The notes below the pieces were generated by a model. That model was not told where the DNA came from. It was given only the letters and a program-made list of their open reading frames with translations, and did no database searches. Positions 35,261 to 44,398 of a stretch of 64,000 nucleotides of DNA are shown one piece after another. Both the position numbers and the translations under genes were made by a program. Positions within the stretch are counted from its first letter, which is position 1, and each line of letters starts with the position of its first letter. Source of the stretch: an uncultured Rothia sp. (GTDB lineage: Bacteria > Actinomycetota > Actinomycetes > Actinomycetales > Micrococcaceae); the NCBI GenBank assembly GCA_946222285.1, contig CAMIIP010000007.1:1-64000 (forward strand), in the 5' to 3' direction.

Positions 35261-36148
35261 TTAGTTCTTTCCCGTAAAGTCTCTGATGAGTTTTGCCGCT
35301 GTTTGGGGTGTTTCGTAGTGGATAAGGTGTCCCACGTGGGGAATGATTTTTAGGGTGCAATGAGAGATATTTTGGGCCATTGCTTGTTGGGTCTGTAGGG
35401 TTCCGAGGTCATCGCATTCGGCAACAATCATGAGGGTTGGTATGCTTAGTACTGGTGCAAAGTGTGCAGCTGTTTCAGAGATGGAGGTTTGATAGGCCTC
35501 TAGTAGAGCTGTTCGGGAGGAAAAAGCTCCAAAGTAGGCAAGGTGTTGCCCATCGATAAAACGCTGAAGTGCAGGGTCTGAGTTCTTTGCCATGAACTTA
35601 CTAGAGATGAGGGTAACTATTTTGGAGCGAAGAAGAGGGAAGCCTAGAGCTTGCGGTAGTCGAGCTCCGAGTTCGTAGTAGGCTTCTGCTAGGTAACTCA
35701 TAATTTTTTGATTGCCTTCTAGTGCAGGCTCACTGATGGGGTTAATAAGGATGAGGCGTTTGATCTTTTCCGGTCTGCTAGCGGCAAAATAGCTACAGAT
35801 AATCGAGCCAAAGCTGTGCCCCACTAAATCAAAAGTTTGATGAGGCAGAATCTTTTCGGTAAAAGTGTTAAGCCAGCCTGCAAAAGAGGAGAGCGAATGT
35901 TTAATAGCAGGAAGTGCTTCGCTCTTACCGAAGCCTGGTAGGTCGGGTACAATAACTCGAAAATCAGAGAGGTAGCCTGCGATGAGTTCTAAACCGTGGT
36001 GATCGCCGCGAAAGCCGTGAATGAGAACTAGCGTTGCGCCGTCGGGGTTTCCGTATTCCCAAAAACGGGTTCGTGCCCCAAAAATCTTCACGGTTTTCTG
36101 TGTTCCTGAGGAGAACTGCTCAGGAGCACTTTCAAATATGTTGCTCAT
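35261..36148 (-). CDS. Alpha/beta hydrolase
   Basis: 295 residues with the alpha/beta hydrolase fold: oxyanion loop LIHGFRGDHHG (42-52), nucleophile S112 in LVGHSFGSI, acid in AECDDL, and the histidine of PHVGHLIHYE near the end. No signal peptide is seen, so it is probably cytoplasmic. The substrate is unknown; the fold covers esterases, lipases and C-C hydrolases. It is the first gene of a two-gene minus-strand operon with the glycosyltransferase. Its base composition is closer to the core genes than the glycosyltransferase's. Confidence 0.85.
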   Translation of the reverse strand: MSNIFESAPEQFSSGTQKTVKIFGARTRFWEYGNPDGATLVLIHGFRGDHHGLELIAGYLSDFRVIVPDLPGFGKSEALPAIKHSLSSFAGWLNTFTEKILPHQTFDLVGHSFGSIICSYFAASRPEKIKRLILINPISEPALEGNQKIMSYLAEAYYELGARLPQALGFPLLRSKIVTLISSKFMAKNSDPALQRFIDGQHLAYFGAFSSRTALLEAYQTSISETAAHFAPVLSIPTLMIVAECDDLGTLQTQQAMAQNISHCTLKIIPHVGHLIHYETPQTAAKLIRDFTGKN

Positions 36149-36329
36149 TGCGTCTAGCCTTTCGCCTCTTTCAAACCGGCTTTGTTCAATAGCACTTTAC
36201 CCTGCTGACCAAGAGACCCGTAATTGGAAACATTTCACGATAGAATAATGAAGAATGTGCATTTTTCTGTGTTAATTCCGGAAAACCATGTGCTGTGTAA
36301 TCATTCATCAACATGAAGGAATTACCGCT

Positions 36330-38825
36330 GTGTCAGCCGAGGTAGAACCTACAGAATCCAACGAAAAATCATACAATTTCCAAGAAATTGAGGCTCAATG
36401 GCAGCCTTATTGGGAAGAAACAGGTGTTTTCGCGCCCACTAATAATCCGGCGAAGGAACGTCGTTATGTGCTGGATATGTTTCCCTATCCATCGGGCGAT
36501 CTTCACATGGGTCATGCTGAGGCGTTTGCTATTGGTGATGTGACTGCTAGATTTTGGAAGCAGCAGGGCTTTGATGTGCTTCATCCTATCGGCTGGGATT
36601 CTTTTGGTCTGCCCGCTGAGAATGCGGCTATCAAAAATAACACTCATCCTAAAGAGTGGACCTACAAAAATATTGAAACTCAGGCTAATTCTTTTAAACG
36701 TTATGGCATTATGGTGGATTGGTCCCGTCGTCTACATACGTCAGATCCTGAGTATTACCGATGGACTCAGTGGCTTTTCCAGCAGTTTTACAAAAAGGGT
36801 TTAGCTTACCGCAAGTATTCTCAGGTTAATTGGTGTCCCAAAGATCAGACGGTGCTTGCTAATGAACAGGTAGTTAACGGTACCTGTGAGCGTTGTGGCA
36901 CTGAAGTGACCAAAAAGTCCCTTAACCAGTGGTATTTCAAGATCACTGAATATGCTGAAGAGCTCCTCGAGGATATGAAGAAGCTTGAGGGGCACTGGCC
37001 CGATCGTGTTCTTGCGATGCAGAAGAACTGGATTGGACGCTCTGAGGGCGCTGAGGTCCGTTTTGCTGTTGAATCCGGTGGGAACAAGGAAGCCACTGAT
37101 ATTACGGTATTCACTACTCGTCCTGATACTCTTTACGGTGCAACTTTCTTTGTTGTAGCCGCTGACTCCGATTTGGCGCTAGAAATCGTTGCCGAGGAGC
37201 AAAAGCAGGAACTTGAAGCCTACCGTGAGTCCATCAAGGCGTTGTCAGATATTGATCGGCAGTCCACTGAGCGGGAGAAAACAGGTGTGTTTACCGGTCG
37301 CTACGCTATTAATCCGTTGACCGGTGAAAAGCTTCCGATTTGGGCTTCGGACTATGTACTTTCTGACTATGGCACCGGTGCAATTATGGCCGTGCCTGCC
37401 CATGATCAGCGTGACCTTGATTTCGCGCGCACCTTCGATATTCCGGTTGTCACTGTATTGGAAACTGGCGAAGAAGACCCGGCGGAGACCGGGGTTGCGG
37501 CAACGGGTGAAGGTAAGCTCATCAACTCCGGTGAGCTCACTGGCTTGAATAAGACTGAAGCCATCCAGAAGGCTATCGACATTATTGAAAAAGCGGGCAC
37601 CGGTGAAGGTAAAACCATCTACCGTCTGCGTGATTGGTTGCTCTCACGCCAGCGTTTCTGGGGCACTCCGATTCCCGTGATTCACTGTGAAGATTGCGGT
37701 GAAGTTCTGGTTCCAGAGGACCAGCTACCCGTTACTTTGCCTGAGAATCTCAAGGGCGAGGATCTTGCCCCTAAAGGTCAATCGCCTCTTGCTGCTGATA
37801 CTGCCTGGAACACGGTTTTCTGCCCCGAGTGTGGCAAGCCTGCCAAGCGCGACTCAGATACCATGGACACCTTTGTGGATTCTTCCTGGTACTTCTTACG
37901 CTTCGTCTCTCCTCATTACGCTGAAGGTCCCTTCGATCCTGCAGAAATGGCTCAGTGGGGAGCCGTCAACATGTATGTGGGCGGCGTTGAGCACGCTATT
38001 CTGCATCTACTGTATGCTCGTTTCTTCACCAAAGTGATTCGCGATTTAGGTCTGATTGGGCAGGGTGAGCCGTTCGATGCCTTGATGAACCAGGGGCAGG
38101 TTCTTAATCAGGGTAAGGCTATGTCCAAATCCTTGGGCAATGGCGTGAATCTCGGTGAGCAACTCGATCAATTCGGCGTGGACGCTATTCGCACCACCAT
38201 GGTTTTCGCCTCTCCACCTGAAGACGACGTCGATTGGGCAGATGTTTCTCCCGGTGGTGCTCAGAAATTTCTGGCACGCGCCTGGAGAATTGGAAACGAT
38301 GTTGCCAGCGAACCCGGCGTAGATTTTTCCACCGGAGATCAGCAACTACATCGGCTCGTTCACCGCACCATGTACGAGGCCGCTGAACAGGTTGAAAACG
38401 GCAAATTCAACGTCTTGGTCGCCAAAACTATGGAACTGGTCAATGCCACCCGTAAAACTATTGATTCGGGTGCGGGCGCATCGGATCCAGCGGTACGTGA
38501 AGCGGCTGAAGCGGTAGCTGTTCTACTTTCGCTCTATGCGCCTTACACCGCCGAAGATATCTGGCATCGCCTGGGGCACACGACACCAGTTCTCGAAGCT
38601 GGCTGGCCAAAGATCGATGAGTCTCTTTTGGTAGATGACACCATCACTGCCATTGTTCAGATCAAGGGAAAGGTGAAAGATCGTTTAGATGTTCCCGTTG
38701 ATATCTCTGAAGCTGATCTTGAGGAATTAGCACTTTCTTCCGAGACCATTAAGAAAGCGGTGGGAGACTCTCCTGTACGTAAGGTCATTGTTCGAGCACC
38801 TAAACTCGTTAACATCGTGATCTGA
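36330..38825 (+). CDS. leuS: Leucyl-tRNA synthetase
   Basis: Class I synthetase charging tRNA-Leu. It has 831 residues. The HIGH motif is HMGH at 59-62 (PYPSGDLHMGHAEAF), and the KMSKS motif is AMSKS at 597-601. The CP1 editing domain (about 220-420, with the threonine-rich TTRPDTLYGATF and GTGAIMAVPAHDQRD) is present, and the zinc-binding cysteines CPKDQT, CERCG and CPECG are visible. GTG 36330 has GAAGGA nine bases upstream; the frame is open to ATG 36288 but that start lacks a ribosome binding site. A strong terminator follows. Confidence 0.97.
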   Translation: MSAEVEPTESNEKSYNFQEIEAQWQPYWEETGVFAPTNNPAKERRYVLDMFPYPSGDLHMGHAEAFAIGDVTARFWKQQGFDVLHPIGWDSFGLPAENAAIKNNTHPKEWTYKNIETQANSFKRYGIMVDWSRRLHTSDPEYYRWTQWLFQQFYKKGLAYRKYSQVNWCPKDQTVLANEQVVNGTCERCGTEVTKKSLNQWYFKITEYAEELLEDMKKLEGHWPDRVLAMQKNWIGRSEGAEVRFAVESGGNKEATDITVFTTRPDTLYGATFFVVAADSDLALEIVAEEQKQELEAYRESIKALSDIDRQSTEREKTGVFTGRYAINPLTGEKLPIWASDYVLSDYGTGAIMAVPAHDQRDLDFARTFDIPVVTVLETGEEDPAETGVAATGEGKLINSGELTGLNKTEAIQKAIDIIEKAGTGEGKTIYRLRDWLLSRQRFWGTPIPVIHCEDCGEVLVPEDQLPVTLPENLKGEDLAPKGQSPLAADTAWNTVFCPECGKPAKRDSDTMDTFVDSSWYFLRFVSPHYAEGPFDPAEMAQWGAVNMYVGGVEHAILHLLYARFFTKVIRDLGLIGQGEPFDALMNQGQVLNQGKAMSKSLGNGVNLGEQLDQFGVDAIRTTMVFASPPEDDVDWADVSPGGAQKFLARAWRIGNDVASEPGVDFSTGDQQLHRLVHRTMYEAAEQVENGKFNVLVAKTMELVNATRKTIDSGAGASDPAVREAAEAVAVLLSLYAPYTAEDIWHRLGHTTPVLEAGWPKIDESLLVDDTITAIVQIKGKVKDRLDVPVDISEADLEELALSSETIKKAVGDSPVRKVIVRAPKLVNIVI

Positions 38826-38832
38826 TAAGAAC

Positions 38833-38875
38833 GATAGGTGGATGCAAGATTGGTCTTGCATCCACCTATCGGTGT
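38833..38875 (+). terminator. Intrinsic terminator of leuS
   Basis: A perfect 17-bp stem (38833-38849 with 38854-38870) on a TTGG loop, followed by GGTGTTTTTA. It ends only ten bases before the degV ATG. Confidence 0.93.
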
Positions 38876-38879
38876 TTTT

Positions 38880-39764
38880 ATGCGAAAAATTGCGTTAGTT
38901 ACTGACTCCGCTGCGGCTATTCCCGAAACTATCGGTCGGCGTTTGCAAGAACGTGGAGGGTTTGTAGTCGTTCCCTTAGTCGTTGAAATTGATAACAATC
39001 CTTCCCATGCCTCAAACGATTCTCAGCTCCACGATAGTATTGCGTTAGCTCATGCACTGGGACAGAAAATTCATACTGCAAGTCCAGCGGTTAACGTTTT
39101 TGAGAGAACCTATCGTGATCTTTTGAAACAGGGATATGAGGCGGTATTATCGGTGCACCTATCTGCTGAACTCTCTAGCACCTACGATATAGCGCGTCTT
39201 GCTGCTCAGAATTTTGACGGCAAAGTTTTTGTTATCGATTCTCGAACGGTTGCAATGGCTATGGGATGGGCAGTACTGAAAGCCTACGAGCTAGCCACGT
39301 CCGAAGAAGATCCCGTGCAACTAGCTGAAGCTACGTTAGAAATGTGTGAAAACACCCAGCTCTTCTTCTATATCCCTACTCTCGAAGCACTTAAACGGGG
39401 TGGAAGAGTGCACCCAGCTCTCGCCCGCGTGGGACAACTGATGCAGATTAGACCTGTGGTCACCATTGAAGACGGTAAACTTGTCTATTTAGACCGGCCT
39501 CGCACTAAAGAAGGCGCCCAAGAAAGTCTCGCTACTCGAGCAAATGACGAAATGCGACGCCGCACCAGCGGCGAATTTCTCGCAGAACACAAGCTAACAC
39601 CGACAGCGTCAGGTACTCTCAAAGCTGCTCATTACTGCGGTAACCGCCCAGAGCTCATACACTTCTTAGCTAAGCATAATCAAAAGACCGATATCATCTC
39701 GCCTCTGCCCGCCGCCCTCTCCGCCCATACCGGATTAGGAGCACTTGCACTTGTTATCTATTAG
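38880..39764 (+). CDS. DegV family fatty-acid-binding protein
   Basis: 294 residues of the DegV/FakB fold, which binds a fatty acid between two domains. Features: ALVTDSAAAIPE (6-17), the ligand loop HTASPAVNVFERTY, LSVHLSAELSSTYDIA, VIDSRTVAMAMGWAV and TLEALKRGGRVHPALARVG. In Firmicutes such proteins (FakB) present fatty acids to the kinase FakA; no fakA is nearby. ATG 38880 matches the family N-terminus MRKIALVTDS, but it lies ten bases past the leuS terminator stem with no Shine-Dalgarno site, so leaderless or read-through expression is possible. Confidence 0.92.
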   Translation: MRKIALVTDSAAAIPETIGRRLQERGGFVVVPLVVEIDNNPSHASNDSQLHDSIALAHALGQKIHTASPAVNVFERTYRDLLKQGYEAVLSVHLSAELSSTYDIARLAAQNFDGKVFVIDSRTVAMAMGWAVLKAYELATSEEDPVQLAEATLEMCENTQLFFYIPTLEALKRGGRVHPALARVGQLMQIRPVVTIEDGKLVYLDRPRTKEGAQESLATRANDEMRRRTSGEFLAEHKLTPTASGTLKAAHYCGNRPELIHFLAKHNQKTDIISPLPAALSAHTGLGALALVIY

Positions 39765-39805
39765 GTACAGCTGGCTACACATAACCTAACTTGCACACCA
39801 AATAC

Positions 39806-39840
39806 CTGTGGATAAACGATTAGAGGGGTGTTATCCACAG
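39806..39840. promoter_or_regulatory. Inverted pair of DnaA-box sequences
   Basis: CTGTGGATAA (39806-39815) and TTATCCACAG (39831-39840) are perfect inverted repeats 15 bases apart. Each contains TTATCCACA, a consensus DnaA box. They lie between degV and comEA. The same symmetry could form a 10-bp hairpin that ends nine bases before a T5 run, so a weak degV terminator is the alternative reading. Confidence 0.55.
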
Positions 39841-39938
39841 AACCGGCTTTTTCGCCCCACGTCGTCGTAAAAATTCTTCTACGGTGGATCTATGAGTAGA
39901 GAATTCCAACGGCAACCAGCGATGTTCCGGCAAAAATA

Positions 39939-40793
39939 TTGCTGGCACGACGGCGGGCAAGCGAGCGTCAGCAACCCGGTATTTCTGATGGAACTCAAGT
40001 CTGTGAATCTGATGAAGAGTATCTCGGTAACGCAGAAGAGGACCATGTACGGCCAGGCCTTCGGGAACAATTACTCTATGAAGAGTTAGAGCGCTACCCG
40101 GAACAGTCCGGTAATCACTCTTTACCGCACCGTTATCGGTGGAAAACTCCTTTTAAAACAGCGTTAGCCGTCTTTGTCTTAGGGATTCTTTGCATCGCAG
40201 TAATCTATGGAGTTGGAACCCATCATTCATCTGCTCCAGAATCAATACCGCTGACCGGGCAAACAGCGCAGCCGGTCACAAAAGAACAAGCGACAGAATT
40301 ACCTGCGGTATCGGCAGCTCAGACATCGTCCGCTAGCGGAACAGAATTTCAGGTTCATGTAGCCGGGGCAGTCAAGAATCCTGGTCTCTATAGCATCTCA
40401 GCTACCGCACGCATCGGAGATGCTATAGAACATGCGGGAGGAGCAATCGGAGAAGCAGATCTTAATCGAGTCAACCTGGCACAACCTGTCACAGACGGCT
40501 TACAGATACTCGTACCGCAACAAGGGGATCAGGTATCAGTTCCAAGCCAGACGACAAGCATTCATCCATCAGAGGGAAGTAGCGAGAGCGGGGTATCGCA
40601 AACACTCATTAATCTCAATACTGCTAGCGCAGAACAACTTCAAGAGCTCCCCAGGGTAGGGCCAAAGCTTGCCCAAAAAATTATTGATTACCGTGAAAGT
40701 AACGGCCCTTACGCCGCTGTAGAAGATCTTGACAACGTAGCTGGCATTGGTCCTACTATGCTGGAAAATATTTCCCCTTTGGTCACTGTATGA
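39939..40793 (+). CDS. comEA: ComEA-like DNA-binding competence protein
   Basis: About 284 residues. A cytoplasmic N-tail, one transmembrane helix (about 73-93), a low-complexity linker, an SLBB domain (about 134-190, QVHVAGAVKNPGLYSI) and a C-terminal helix-hairpin-helix pair (about 222-284, INLNTASAEQLQELPRVGPK) that binds incoming DNA outside the cell. The in-frame start would be TTG 39939, without a ribosome binding site. A neighbouring frame from ATG 39892 (with GGTGG upstream) would join it if one A were added to the A-run near 39932, so a frameshift or base-call error is possible. It overlaps comEC by four bases. Confidence 0.85.
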   Translation: MLARRRASERQQPGISDGTQVCESDEEYLGNAEEDHVRPGLREQLLYEELERYPEQSGNHSLPHRYRWKTPFKTALAVFVLGILCIAVIYGVGTHHSSAPESIPLTGQTAQPVTKEQATELPAVSAAQTSSASGTEFQVHVAGAVKNPGLYSISATARIGDAIEHAGGAIGEADLNRVNLAQPVTDGLQILVPQQGDQVSVPSQTTSIHPSEGSSESGVSQTLINLNTASAEQLQELPRVGPKLAQKIIDYRESNGPYAAVEDLDNVAGIGPTMLENISPLVTV

Positions 40794-42352
40794 AAGCGTT
40801 ACTGTCCCGGAAAGTTTACCCGCCAGCTCCAAATCCTAAGAACGATCAGCGTATCCACCGCGCCTACAAGCCAACTCTCTACGATTTCAGGCTCTTCCCC
40901 AGTTGTCTTACGAATTTAGCTCTCCTGCTAGTCTTTTTTACTTTCGGACTTCAAGGTCTCTATTTTCTTATTCCTATCATGATGTGCGTTACTGCATGTT
41001 TCTTCGTTATCCAACGTAAAACCCAGAGTCCCTCTACTGTCGTCCTTAGCAGCCAGGCGGTTCTCTGCCTGATTTTCGTGTTCCTTCAAATCATCGCTCT
41101 ATTTGCCACCGGAAGTATCCGAGACGAAAAAACACTCGCATCCTGCCAGGGCATCTCAACGACCTTCGAAGGAACCATTATTTCTGCCAAACCTCTTGCT
41201 ACCGGTATCACCATGGCAGAAATTCAACCTCGTACCATACAGTGCAAAGGCTCTCTCAAGCCTTTGAGCAGAACTATTACTGCTTTTCTGCCCGAGCCGT
41301 TGCCCCGCAGCACACAGGTAACGATTCGTGGAAAACTCGTTCGAGATAAAGGACGTCTTATTCTCAAAAGCTTTACCCTCAAAAATATAGAGGTTACCCC
41401 CATTTCTTGGACAGAAAAGCTCAAAAACCGGGTGAGGCAAACTTCTCAGCGGCAGCTCACCTTCGACCAAACATCACTTCTGCTCGGACTCTCGTATGGC
41501 GATGATAGCGCCATGCAACCATCTGTCAAAGAGGAATTCAAGACAGCAGGTCTTACTCACCTCACAGCTGTCTCCGGAGCAAATATCTCCATCATTTTTC
41601 TCATCGCTTATAGAATCGGGCAATTCGTCCGTCTTCATCGAAAACTACTCATTATGCTTGCCTTTATCGCAACCCTCTGTTATTCACAATTTGTAGGCTG
41701 GGAGGGTTCAGTCACTAGAGCCTGGTGTATGGGGTTAGTAGGTGCTTTTGCTCTTATCTTGGGCAGCGGAAAATCGACTCTTCCGCTTTTTTCAACGGTA
41801 ATTATTGGCTTACTGCTTTTTGATCCTGAGCTCAGTGTAAATTTCGGTTTTCTTCTTTCGCTGGTAGCAACTGCTTCTCTCATCCTTTTGGCTCCACCGC
41901 TTTCACGAATTATCGGTTCCATCGCACCACAGATAATTGCCGATGCATTCTCCATTCCTATAGCTGCAACGCTCTGGACAACACCTGTTCTCTTACTTCT
42001 TTCGGGGAAAATTTCCACCTTCACTGTAATCGCAAATGTTTTAGCTGCTCCTTTTGTTGCCCCTATTACCGTTCTTGGGTTGCTCGTCTTTCTCTCCTCG
42101 TCCGTTCCTTTTCTCGAACCCGCCCACCATATACTGCTTCCTCTCGCTCGGTGTCTGACTCAACCGCTACTGGACATCGCCAGTTGGATTGCTTCTTTAC
42201 CTCACAGCAGTTTCGACGTTCCGGCTACTGTGCTTACCTTCAGCATTACCTGTGTAAGCGCCCTCGCTTTTACCACGGTCTTGCTTGTCATCGATCGCTC
42301 TATGACGCGATACCTCATTGGTATGCCAATGGATGGCATGGTGCGCTCATGA
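40790..42352 (+). CDS. comEC: ComEC/Rec2 competence channel, without the MBL domain
   Basis: 520 residues of polytopic membrane protein. Two N-terminal hydrophobic segments (about 42-80), an OB-like DUF4131 region, then the Competence domain (about 225-500) with LLLGLSYGDDSAM and the signature HLTAVSGANISII. It forms the channel for single-stranded DNA uptake. Unlike many ComEC proteins it stops after the membrane domain; the C-terminal metallo-beta-lactamase module is encoded by the next gene, which overlaps it by four bases (ATGA). The start ATG overlaps comEA in the same way. Confidence 0.92.
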   Translation: MKALLSRKVYPPAPNPKNDQRIHRAYKPTLYDFRLFPSCLTNLALLLVFFTFGLQGLYFLIPIMMCVTACFFVIQRKTQSPSTVVLSSQAVLCLIFVFLQIIALFATGSIRDEKTLASCQGISTTFEGTIISAKPLATGITMAEIQPRTIQCKGSLKPLSRTITAFLPEPLPRSTQVTIRGKLVRDKGRLILKSFTLKNIEVTPISWTEKLKNRVRQTSQRQLTFDQTSLLLGLSYGDDSAMQPSVKEEFKTAGLTHLTAVSGANISIIFLIAYRIGQFVRLHRKLLIMLAFIATLCYSQFVGWEGSVTRAWCMGLVGAFALILGSGKSTLPLFSTVIIGLLLFDPELSVNFGFLLSLVATASLILLAPPLSRIIGSIAPQIIADAFSIPIAATLWTTPVLLLLSGKISTFTVIANVLAAPFVAPITVLGLLVFLSSSVPFLEPAHHILLPLARCLTQPLLDIASWIASLPHSSFDVPATVLTFSITCVSALAFTTVLLVIDRSMTRYLIGMPMDGMVRS

Positions 42353-43251
42353 AAAAACATCAAATCATCGCCACAGAACCCCATGGCCATCGCCTCATGG
42401 TCTTTATTATTTTTGCGCTATTATTCGTATTAATCATCGTCGGATGGCGCCTTTACCTTAACTATCACAAAACAACAGAGGCTCCGACTAACTGGCAATT
42501 CATCAGTTGCGACGTAGGTCAGGGAGATATGTCTCTTATCAAAACAGACGATCATAGTGCTATTGCTATCGATGCAGGCCCAGACCCTCAAAGTGCACAA
42601 TCCTGCCTTACCTGGGCAGGAATCACCACCATTACGCATGTATTTATTACGCACGATCATTTAGACCATCGTGGCGGGCTAGAAGCTATCTGCCACCAAT
42701 GCACTGTTATTACCAGTGATTATTCCAGCTCAAAAATTTCCACTAGGCTATCTACGGCCCAATTCGTCCAAGCACAGGAAGGAATGACTTACCAGCTTTC
42801 TGATAACACAACCATCACTGTTATATCTGCACCTCAACACACCCAATCCGTACCCGGAGACAGCGAGTCATCGCAAGAAAACAACAGTTCGTTAGTTCTC
42901 AATGCCACTTTTATCGCACCAGCTAACTTCAACGTTCTTCTCACCGGAGATATCGAAGAAGGTCGAATTAACCAGCTTCTACCTCAACTCAATCTTCCCA
43001 GAACAGATATCTTGAAGATACCTCATCACGGTTCAAAATATTCTGGAACAGCCTTAGAAACCCGTCTCAAACCAGCCGTCGGTGTTATCTCCGCCGGAAA
43101 AAATAACAGTTACGGGCACCCCAACCAAGAAATTATCGATGCTCTTCAGCAAACAAATACTCACATCTTTGAAACCGAAACCACCGGGCATATTGCCTTT
43201 GTTGCGGCCACGGAAGGTAACCAGTTAGAAATTACTACTCAAAAAACATGA
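42349..43251 (+). CDS. Membrane-anchored metallo-beta-lactamase of ComEC type
   Basis: 300 residues: a transmembrane helix at about 16-37 and an MBL-fold domain. DVGQGD at 55-60 is the hallmark of the ComEC C-terminal module. The metal motif THDHLDH (H102, H104, D106, H107), LTGDIEEG and KIPHHGSKYSG complete the nuclease-like site. It probably degrades or processes one strand of incoming DNA together with ComEC; this is inferred from the fused proteins. ATG 42349 overlaps the comEC stop, and the frame is open further upstream only as an overlap. Confidence 0.9.
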   Translation: MKKHQIIATEPHGHRLMVFIIFALLFVLIIVGWRLYLNYHKTTEAPTNWQFISCDVGQGDMSLIKTDDHSAIAIDAGPDPQSAQSCLTWAGITTITHVFITHDHLDHRGGLEAICHQCTVITSDYSSSKISTRLSTAQFVQAQEGMTYQLSDNTTITVISAPQHTQSVPGDSESSQENNSSLVLNATFIAPANFNVLLTGDIEEGRINQLLPQLNLPRTDILKIPHHGSKYSGTALETRLKPAVGVISAGKNNSYGHPNQEIIDALQQTNTHIFETETTGHIAFVAATEGNQLEITTQKT

Positions 43252-43284
43252 CACAATAGAAGCCAAAAGTCAGAAAGGGAACCC

Positions 43285-44283
43285 ATGGCTAGAGCTACCT
43301 CAAAAACAAACAGCGCAACCAATGACTGGCGCAACGTTACCATGGCTCCCATCGTGCTTCTCTACGGTAATGAAGAATACTTTGTCGCATCTGTAGAAAG
43401 AAATTTGAGAGAGCAGTTCAAATCTGAGCATACCGATGCAGAAGTGGCAAGTCTCAATGCCAAGGAGTATTCCAAGGGAGAACTCAACGTTTTAGCCAGA
43501 CCCTCTCTCTTTGGAAATTCTAAGCTTATTGAGGTAAGAAACCTCGCCACCATGAGTGAGGATTTTCTGAACGACTTTCTGCTTTATGCCAAGAATCCTG
43601 AACCCGAGAATATGGTGGTTTTGCACCATTCTGGAGGTAACAGAGGCAAGAAACTTCTTGATTTAATTCGTGCTTCTCGCTCCTTTCACTTTGTAGAAAC
43701 TAAACCTCTCAAAACGGATAACGATAAAGCTACTTTTGTTAATTTTGAGTTCAAGGAACACCATAAAAAGATCGATCCAGCCGCAACTCGTCTGCTGGTA
43801 GCAGCAACAGGTAGCGATACCTCTGAATTAGCTTCTGCTTGTCGTCAGTTAATCGAAGATGGCCCCGATACCATTACCGAAGAATTTGTAGAAACCTATT
43901 ATGGCGGCAGAACAGAAGTGACCGCTTTCAAAGTTAGTGACGCCGCAGTAGCCGGGGACAGCCGCCAGGCGCTTAAACTTCTTCGCAACGCTCTTGATAC
44001 GGGAGTAGATCCCATTCCGCTCGTTGGCGCACTCGCCCTTAAAATCCGGAACATCGCTAAGGTACATGGGAGCCGCGGTCATGCTCAGGCAATGGCTGCC
44101 GAACTAAAAATGGCACCCTGGCAGGTAGAGTCAGCGCAACGAGATTCTCGTCGCTATTCAGCAGATGACCTCAGCCATATTCTTGTCGTATTAGCCAATG
44201 TTGATTCTCAGCTCAAAGGCGAGTCTGTTGACCCGCTCTACTCGCTGGAAAAAGCAGTACTGACGATTGCGCGGGCACGTTAA
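43285..44283 (+). CDS. holA: DNA polymerase III delta subunit
   Basis: The clamp-loader delta subunit opens the beta clamp. It has 332 residues. It shows the delta N-terminal region (VLLYGNEEYFVASVERNLRE), FGNSKLIEVRNLATM, and the C-terminal collar SVDPLYSLEKAVLTIA. ATG 43285 has GAAAGGGAA upstream; a second ATG at 43342 could also serve, since the first 19 residues are polar and non-conserved. holA after comEA-comEC and opposite rpsT is a widely conserved arrangement. Confidence 0.93.
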   Translation: MARATSKTNSATNDWRNVTMAPIVLLYGNEEYFVASVERNLREQFKSEHTDAEVASLNAKEYSKGELNVLARPSLFGNSKLIEVRNLATMSEDFLNDFLLYAKNPEPENMVVLHHSGGNRGKKLLDLIRASRSFHFVETKPLKTDNDKATFVNFEFKEHHKKIDPAATRLLVAATGSDTSELASACRQLIEDGPDTITEEFVETYYGGRTEVTAFKVSDAAVAGDSRQALKLLRNALDTGVDPIPLVGALALKIRNIAKVHGSRGHAQAMAAELKMAPWQVESAQRDSRRYSADDLSHILVVLANVDSQLKGESVDPLYSLEKAVLTIARAR

Positions 44284-44327
44284 AGTTCTATCACCTCCAG
44301 GTGCTGTATCGAACCGTAAGAGCATAC

Positions 44328-44358
44328 AAAAATGCCCCGGAAAATTCCGGGGCATTTT
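44328..44358. terminator. Bidirectional terminator between holA and rpsT
   Basis: A perfect 14-bp stem (44329-44342 with 44345-44358, arm AAAATGCCCCGGAA) with A-run and T-run flanks on both strands, between convergent genes. Confidence 0.92.
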
Positions 44359-44398
44359 GTCACTTCACTAATAGACAGCTACTTTCGTAGCCTAAGTA

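Noticed and set aside
36254..36330. Cys-rich short peptides (MCIFLC, MCCVIIHQHE) before leuS as a leader peptide
   Set aside because: The first lacks a convincing ribosome binding site and the second stays in frame with leuS with no stop; no attenuator hairpin pair is visible.
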